Of a DNA stretch of 7,954 nt, positions 6,139 to 7,954 are shown one piece after another. Position 1 is the stretch's first letter. Each line of letters opens with the position of its first letter. A model generated the notes under the pieces. It saw only the letters and a list, made by a program, of their open reading frames with translations, was not told the DNA's origin and searched no databases. Location: positions 35,394-43,347 of the forward strand of contig PBJN01000033.1 of the NCBI GenBank assembly GCA_002720735.1. The letters are read 5' to 3'. The position numbers were made by a program, and so were the translations under genes. This DNA comes from Porticoccaceae bacterium. Lineage in GTDB: Bacteria > Pseudomonadota > Gammaproteobacteria > Pseudomonadales > Porticoccaceae.

Positions 6139-7893
6139 CTAGGTCGGGTAGAGAGGCTGTAATCGATCTTCAAGATCTTTTTTTTTGGCTGATAACGCAG
6201 ATTCACGTTTTATTTCTCGAATCAGTTCCTCTTGATCGAGAAATTGCTCATCTTGTTTTCCGTACAATTGAGAGTCTAAAAGTTTAAAGTGAGTTTTTAA
6301 ACTATCGTTTCCCAATTTTGCCGCGAGTGAACTTAGTGTTAGCGTAGAAGGATCCTCAAGTAGAGTCTGTCCCCACTCTATTATTGCTTGCCGCATCCCA
6401 ATAGGATCTTTATTTTTAGCTGCATTACTAATGGTGTTGAGTCGATTGGCGATCGTCAAATCAGATTTTTCTGAGTTTCCGACTTTCTTTTCAGGACTTC
6501 GCCGCCAGATAAATAGTACAGTGATGATGGATGCAAGCAGCATCACATTGATGATGACTGAAAAAATTAGAGGCCATTGTGGTATTCTTGGTTCAGGCTG
6601 AGCTGATAATATCGGGGTCTCGTCCTCTCTGAGAACAGAGACATCTTTTTCGTTAGCATCAACATAATCGGGACGACTTTCATTTTCTGCAATCTCGAGG
6701 ACTCTGCCCTCGATAACGGTTCGCTCTGTGGTTTTTAATTCTGTATTCCACCATTCGACATATATTGATGGTATTTCCAGTCGACCCGCACGACTGGGCA
6801 CGAGTGCCATAGACTCGATTCTTACCCCAATAACGTTATAGCCTCTAGTTTTTGTTTCGATTTTTGGTTGATCTGGATAAATTCTATAACTTTCAGGAGT
6901 TTCGATTGTAAGAGGGTGAATCTGTGCCCCGGTTAAACCATCAGCTGTCACTGTAATGCTACGTGTGATTGGTTCACCTACTTTTAATTTTTTGAGATCT
7001 CCGTTCCAAATTTCAGTAAGCTCAAGCTTTTTTGTTGGCAACCAACTGTTACCAGAAAAATCTTTTGGCCGATCCAAGATTTCTAATGTAGTCTCATCAG
7101 TGATCCTTACTATTTTCTTCCCCCTCTGATTGAAGACGCCAAATTGGCGTCTACTCGCCGCCTCATAAGCCTCAAAACGCTGCCCCTTTATATTCATTTG
7201 TCCACTAGCCTGTGCAAAAATTGCATAACTTTTTTCGATCACTCCATACTCACGCCCATCGATTATTTTTGTATACTGCTTGTCCTGGAATTCTTCGAGA
7301 ATGCCATCGGGTAACGTTAATGGTGTTAAGCTAAAATCTGTCAGAGGGATAGAGTAAAAAAGTCTGGTTGTCAGGAGAATTTGTTCTTGTACTCTCGCAG
7401 TTTTTTTGTCAACCACAGTTTCTGCAAAAACTGCTGGTTTGGATAAACTGTTCTCTGAGTCGGCGACTTCAGCCACATTTATTTCGAGAGCATCACTCAC
7501 CTCACCCTCGTAGTTTAAAGAAGGTACAAGTAAAGTTCCGGCCCGGAGGGGAATCAGTGTAAGATTCCAGTCGGTAAATGACTTTGCATCTCCATTTTGC
7601 ACAATATATTGCTGTTGACGGCTGCTTGATATGATTTCAAAGTCATTTTCAAGGGCCGTAAAGTCAGGCTCGCCTGATCTTGCCTGACCATTGTACCGGA
7701 TGGTAAGGTTTAGACTTTCGTTAATAAAGGTATTGAGTCGGTCAGCCGTGACGCTTAAACCGGAAGATTTAGCAGACGAGGCCTGAGCAACAGAAAGGAT
7801 CAGTGCGCTGAAAAAAAATGGGAGTACACTTATTCCTGGGATTCTATTGCGTAAGGGGACTATCTCTATTGTATTTAATCTAAGAATCGGCAT
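6139..7893 (-). CDS. batD: BatD family protein (periplasmic, membrane-anchored)
   Basis: A 584-residue protein of the BatD (oxygen-tolerance) family, part of the Bat system that usually includes a MoxR-type AAA ATPase, a DUF58 protein and the VWA proteins BatA and BatB. Its molecular role is unknown. A signal peptide covers about residues 1-38 (hydrophobic 22-36, AQA before the likely cut). The periplasmic part (39-440) is beta-rich and shows three related elements: LIPLRAGTLLVPSL (113-126), IFAQASGQMNIKG (225-237) and LVPSRAGRLEIPSI (364-377). One transmembrane helix (about 441-463) is followed by arginines and a cytosolic helical C-terminal region (about 475-584), as in other proteobacterial BatD proteins. 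An in-frame TGA immediately precedes the ATG, so no longer start is possible, and no other start codon occurs before the signal peptide core. No clear Shine-Dalgarno is seen. Family assignment rests on architecture and motifs. Confidence 0.85.
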   Translation of the reverse strand: MPILRLNTIEIVPLRNRIPGISVLPFFFSALILSVAQASSAKSSGLSVTADRLNTFINESLNLTIRYNGQARSGEPDFTALENDFEIISSSRQQQYIVQNGDAKSFTDWNLTLIPLRAGTLLVPSLNYEGEVSDALEINVAEVADSENSLSKPAVFAETVVDKKTARVQEQILLTTRLFYSIPLTDFSLTPLTLPDGILEEFQDKQYTKIIDGREYGVIEKSYAIFAQASGQMNIKGQRFEAYEAASRRQFGVFNQRGKKIVRITDETTLEILDRPKDFSGNSWLPTKKLELTEIWNGDLKKLKVGEPITRSITVTADGLTGAQIHPLTIETPESYRIYPDQPKIETKTRGYNVIGVRIESMALVPSRAGRLEIPSIYVEWWNTELKTTERTVIEGRVLEIAENESRPDYVDANEKDVSVLREDETPILSAQPEPRIPQWPLIFSVIINVMLLASIITVLFIWRRSPEKKVGNSEKSDLTIANRLNTISNAAKNKDPIGMRQAIIEWGQTLLEDPSTLTLSSLAAKLGNDSLKTHFKLLDSQLYGKQDEQFLDQEELIREIKRESALSAKKKDLEDRLQPLYPT

Positions 7894-7903
7894 TCAAATG
7901 TAC

Positions 7904-7954
7904 TTAATAACGCTGAGATTGTTCATTATTTGGTGGCATTGGTCTTTTGGGCTG
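7904..7954 (-). CDS. C-terminal tail of an upstream gene, possibly batB-like
   Basis: A minus-strand frame is open from the window edge to a TAA at 7904-7906, encoding QPKRPMPPNNEQSQRY. This Pro/Gln/Asn-rich tail would suit the low-complexity C-terminus of a BatB/TPR-type protein, the usual upstream neighbour of batD, and the stop is 10 bp before the batD ATG. The batD frame itself is also open from the edge (SPKDQCHQIMNNLSVIKYI) up to the TGA at 7894-7896, so the choice of frame is a judgement. Too little is visible for a firm identity. Confidence 0.35.
   Translation of the reverse strand, partial: QPKRPMPPNNEQSQRY

Noticed and set aside
6127..6145. CGAC/GTCG inverted repeat near the batD stop as a batD terminator.
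   Set aside because: The stem is only 4 bp with an 8-base loop and no adjacent T tract in the minus direction.
7368..7562. Plus-strand open frame of 64 codons inside batD.
   Set aside because: It is antisense to batD, without a recognisable motif or a supporting ribosome binding site.
1..7954. Mobile element, CRISPR array, toxin-antitoxin or phage-defence system.
   Set aside because: No transposase, integrase, regular repeat array, tRNA-flanking site or paired small genes of that kind were seen; all genes fit conserved housekeeping or transport families.

Overview
The window reads as ordinary chromosomal DNA from a Gram-negative gammaproteobacterium. The nadK - rhomboid - yeaC - pepN order is one I know from Pseudomonas and relatives. 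The PepN and rhomboid proteins closely resemble the E. coli family members, and the Bat and two-subunit sodium symporter genes are also common in this class. Base composition is moderately AT-rich by eye, with no obvious shift between genes, so a low-GC, possibly marine, member of the group is plausible; a genus cannot be named. I see no rRNA, tRNA, insertion sequence, phage gene, CRISPR array or attachment site.

Left half, plus strand (1-3999): the 3' part of nadK (NAD kinase) overlaps by 8 bp a compact GlpG-type rhomboid intramembrane protease. A small YeaC/DUF1315 protein follows, then a full-length M1-family aminopeptidase N (pepN). Gaps are short (8 bp overlap, about 44 bp, 60 bp) and no strong terminator separates the genes, so they may be co-transcribed in whole or part. 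They do not form an obvious pathway: cofactor phosphorylation, membrane proteolysis, an unknown small protein and cytosolic peptide turnover.

Right half, minus strand (7954-4030), converging on pepN: in transcription order, a short tail of an upstream gene (probably a BatB-like Bat protein), then batD, a membrane-anchored periplasmic protein of the Bat (aerotolerance-type) system. After 64 bp comes a two-gene symporter unit: a DUF4212 small subunit and a large SSS-family permease of the VC_2705 / ActP-like type. The two overlap by 4 bp (TTGA) with a good ribosome binding site. The pair probably forms one sodium-coupled carboxylate-type transporter; the substrate is not decided by the sequence.

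All major ORFs are intact, with expected lengths and catalytic residues. Coding density is very high, the longest non-coding stretch being about 64 bp. Nothing here looks like a wholly new system. The points worth a second look are an EF-hand-like loop in the symporter, repeated beta modules in BatD, the symporter/Bat adjacency, a missing gene between yeaC and pepN relative to what I recall of Pseudomonas, and several non-ATG or ambiguous starts.
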